Shown here piece after piece: positions 35,460 through 36,470 of a DNA stretch of 36,470 nt (positions are counted from its first letter, which is position 1; every line of letters starts with the position of its first letter). The position numbers and the translations under genes were made by a program. Source of the stretch: an uncultured Methylococcaceae bacterium (GTDB lineage: Bacteria > Pseudomonadota > Gammaproteobacteria > Methylococcales > Methylomonadaceae); NCBI GenBank assembly GCA_903917345.1, contig CAIXAE010000019.1, positions 1 through 36,470 on the forward strand, written 5' to 3'. The notes below the pieces were generated by a model. It worked only from the letters and a program-made list of their open reading frames with translations. It was not told the origin of the DNA and did no database searches.

Positions 35460-36308
35460 ATGGATATAAATACTAGCATTTCAAGTTCATGCTTTTCTGA
35501 AAATGATAAAATCTTAGGGTTAGAGGGTGGTTTGCGTTCATGCAAAATATTAAAAGATACCCCTTTAATCTCTGTCATTACCGTTGTATTTAACGCTGCC
35601 GATACCTTAAAAGACACCATTGAAAGTGTTAGGTCACAAACTTATCAGAATATTGAGCATATCATCATAGATGGCGGCTCAACTGATGCTACTGTTGATA
35701 TCTTAAAGGAATACGATCAGGTTATTGATTATTGGCTAAGTGAAAAGGATGCTGGCATTTACGATGCGATGAATAAGGGCATAGCACTTTGTTCGGGTGA
35801 TTACATCGGGATGCTAAATGCAGATGATATGTTTTCTGATAATTCAGTATTACAAACTATCATTGATGAGTTTAAAACTAAAAAGGTTGATGCTGTTTTT
35901 TCTTGCTTAAATATTGTAGAAAAAAATAATTTAAGTCATGTGCTTCGTAAATATAGAGTGCCCAGTTTTAGTTCATTCTTAATGCGGATTGGCATCATGC
36001 CTCCTCATCCCACTTTTTACTGTAAGAAATCAGTCTACAAAGACGCTGGACTTTATAAAACCAACTATAAAATTGCCGCTGATTTTGAAATGCTGGTGAG
36101 ATTGTTAATTAAACAAAAAATCACTTGGTCTTTTATAGATAAAGTAACGGTCACTATGCGATCGGGCGGCGTGAGCAATAGTGGCATTAAGTCTACCCTT
36201 TTATTGAACTCAGAAATTATTAGAGCCTGTAAGGAAAACAATTTATACACTAATTGGTTATTCTTGTTCTTAAAGTTACCTGTTAGATTGCTTGAAGTCT
36301 TGCGTTAA
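35460..36308 (+). CDS. GT2 family glycosyltransferase
   Basis: The 282-aa GT-A enzyme has LISVITVVFNAADTLKDTIES from ~38, IIIDGGSTDATVD, SEKDAGIYDAMNKGIA and MLNADDMFSD (DxD-type). It resembles colanic-acid WcaA/WcaE-type transferases. ATG 35460 is my choice; a TTG two codons earlier is possible. A ~35-residue N-terminal extension before the fold is unusual for the family. It is separated by 250 bases from the previous GT2 gene, so it likely has its own promoter. Confidence 0.9.
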   Translation: MDINTSISSSCFSENDKILGLEGGLRSCKILKDTPLISVITVVFNAADTLKDTIESVRSQTYQNIEHIIIDGGSTDATVDILKEYDQVIDYWLSEKDAGIYDAMNKGIALCSGDYIGMLNADDMFSDNSVLQTIIDEFKTKKVDAVFSCLNIVEKNNLSHVLRKYRVPSFSSFLMRIGIMPPHPTFYCKKSVYKDAGLYKTNYKIAADFEMLVRLLIKQKITWSFIDKVTVTMRSGGVSNSGIKSTLLLNSEIIRACKENNLYTNWLFLFLKLPVRLLEVLR

Positions 36309-36314
36309 TTGAAA

Positions 36315-36344
36315 CACTAGCACCTCAACATCAAGGTGCTAGTG
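36315..36344 (-). terminator. Perfect 11-bp hairpin between convergent genes
   Basis: CACTAGCACCT (36315-36325) and AGGTGCTAGTG (36334-36344) form a perfect 11-bp stem with an 8-base loop. On the minus strand TTTCAATT follows, a modest T-rich tail. It likely ends the minus-strand gene entering from the right and may also serve the GT2 gene. Confidence 0.65.
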
Positions 36345-36352
36345 CATAAAAC

Positions 36353-36470
36353 TTAAGAAACGTATTGTTCTACGGGGTTTGAGAAGTTATAAACATTGCG
36401 TTTATTGGCTTCTGGACTGGTTGCCGCGGCCTTAAAGATATAATCTTTCTTGTGATCTAACTGCGTCAGA
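36353..36470 (-). CDS. 3' end of a minus-strand gene, product unknown
   Basis: On the minus strand an open frame enters from the right edge and ends in TAA at 36355-36353. It gives 38 residues (starting LTQLDHKKDYIF, ending NPVEQYVS). The close fit to the hairpin just downstream supports a real gene. The piece is too short for me to name. Confidence 0.5.
   Translation of the reverse strand, partial: LTQLDHKKDYIFKAAATSPEANKRNVYNFSNPVEQYVS

Noticed and set aside
1-36470. tRNA or rRNA genes, complete insertion sequences
   Set aside because: No cloverleaf-like segments, rRNA stretches or transposase frames were recognised in the window.

Overview
The window looks like a piece of a gammaproteobacterial chromosome of moderately low GC (AT-rich codon use, many TTA/AAA codons). 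The support is the gene set: UbiK, oligoribonuclease next to RsgA, biosynthetic arginine decarboxylase SpeA divergent from SpeE, PurT, Uup and a DusA-type dihydrouridine synthase. The exact order is not placed; an aquatic methylotroph or sulfur-oxidiser relative is only an inference.

Layout. (1) 1-3416 is a decayed accessory islet. It holds a field of degenerate palindrome-like repeats (190-457), a broken DUF262/HNH restriction-type gene (908-2699) flanked by two copies of a ~110 bp promoter-like direct repeat, and an orphan Phd/YefM-type antitoxin without a recognisable toxin. (2) 3417-9119 holds an OmpR-type regulator with a poor receiver domain, an Old Yellow Enzyme, the ABC-F protein Uup, an HNH-motif protein and a small secreted protein with four cysteines. 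(3) 9229-25988 is mostly core metabolism and housekeeping: yifB, ubiK and speE on the minus strand; speA, a GNAT, dusA, folE-hemH, a membrane-anchored MutS-like ATPase overlapping purT, and a lytic transglycosylase on the plus strand; rsgA and an M48 protease on the minus strand; then orn and an unusual double-length crcB, a TlpA-type thioredoxin and an unknown exported protein. (4) 26093-36308 is a surface polysaccharide locus: fcl and gmd (GDP-L-fucose route), an epimerase on the opposite strand, a vapBC toxin-antitoxin pair, a Wzx-type flippase, a zinc-ribbon methyltransferase, a GT4, a second Gmd-like enzyme and two GT2 glycosyltransferases. Several genes overlap by ATGA, so much of 31476-35209 is probably one transcript. 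The right edge carries the 3' end of a minus-strand gene and a strong hairpin.

The most notable signals are: (a) CrcB as a 4+3-helix fusion in which loss of the second TM1 would invert the second half, giving a built-in antiparallel pseudo-dimer with one degenerate pore motif; (b) vapBC bracketed by two copies of the 5' end of the neighbouring epimerase gene, one a promoterless fragment starting directly at the vapC stop; (c) the repeat-bracketed, doubly mutated DUF262 gene, which gives the left end a cassette-like architecture. No wholly new multi-gene system could be demonstrated from sequence alone.
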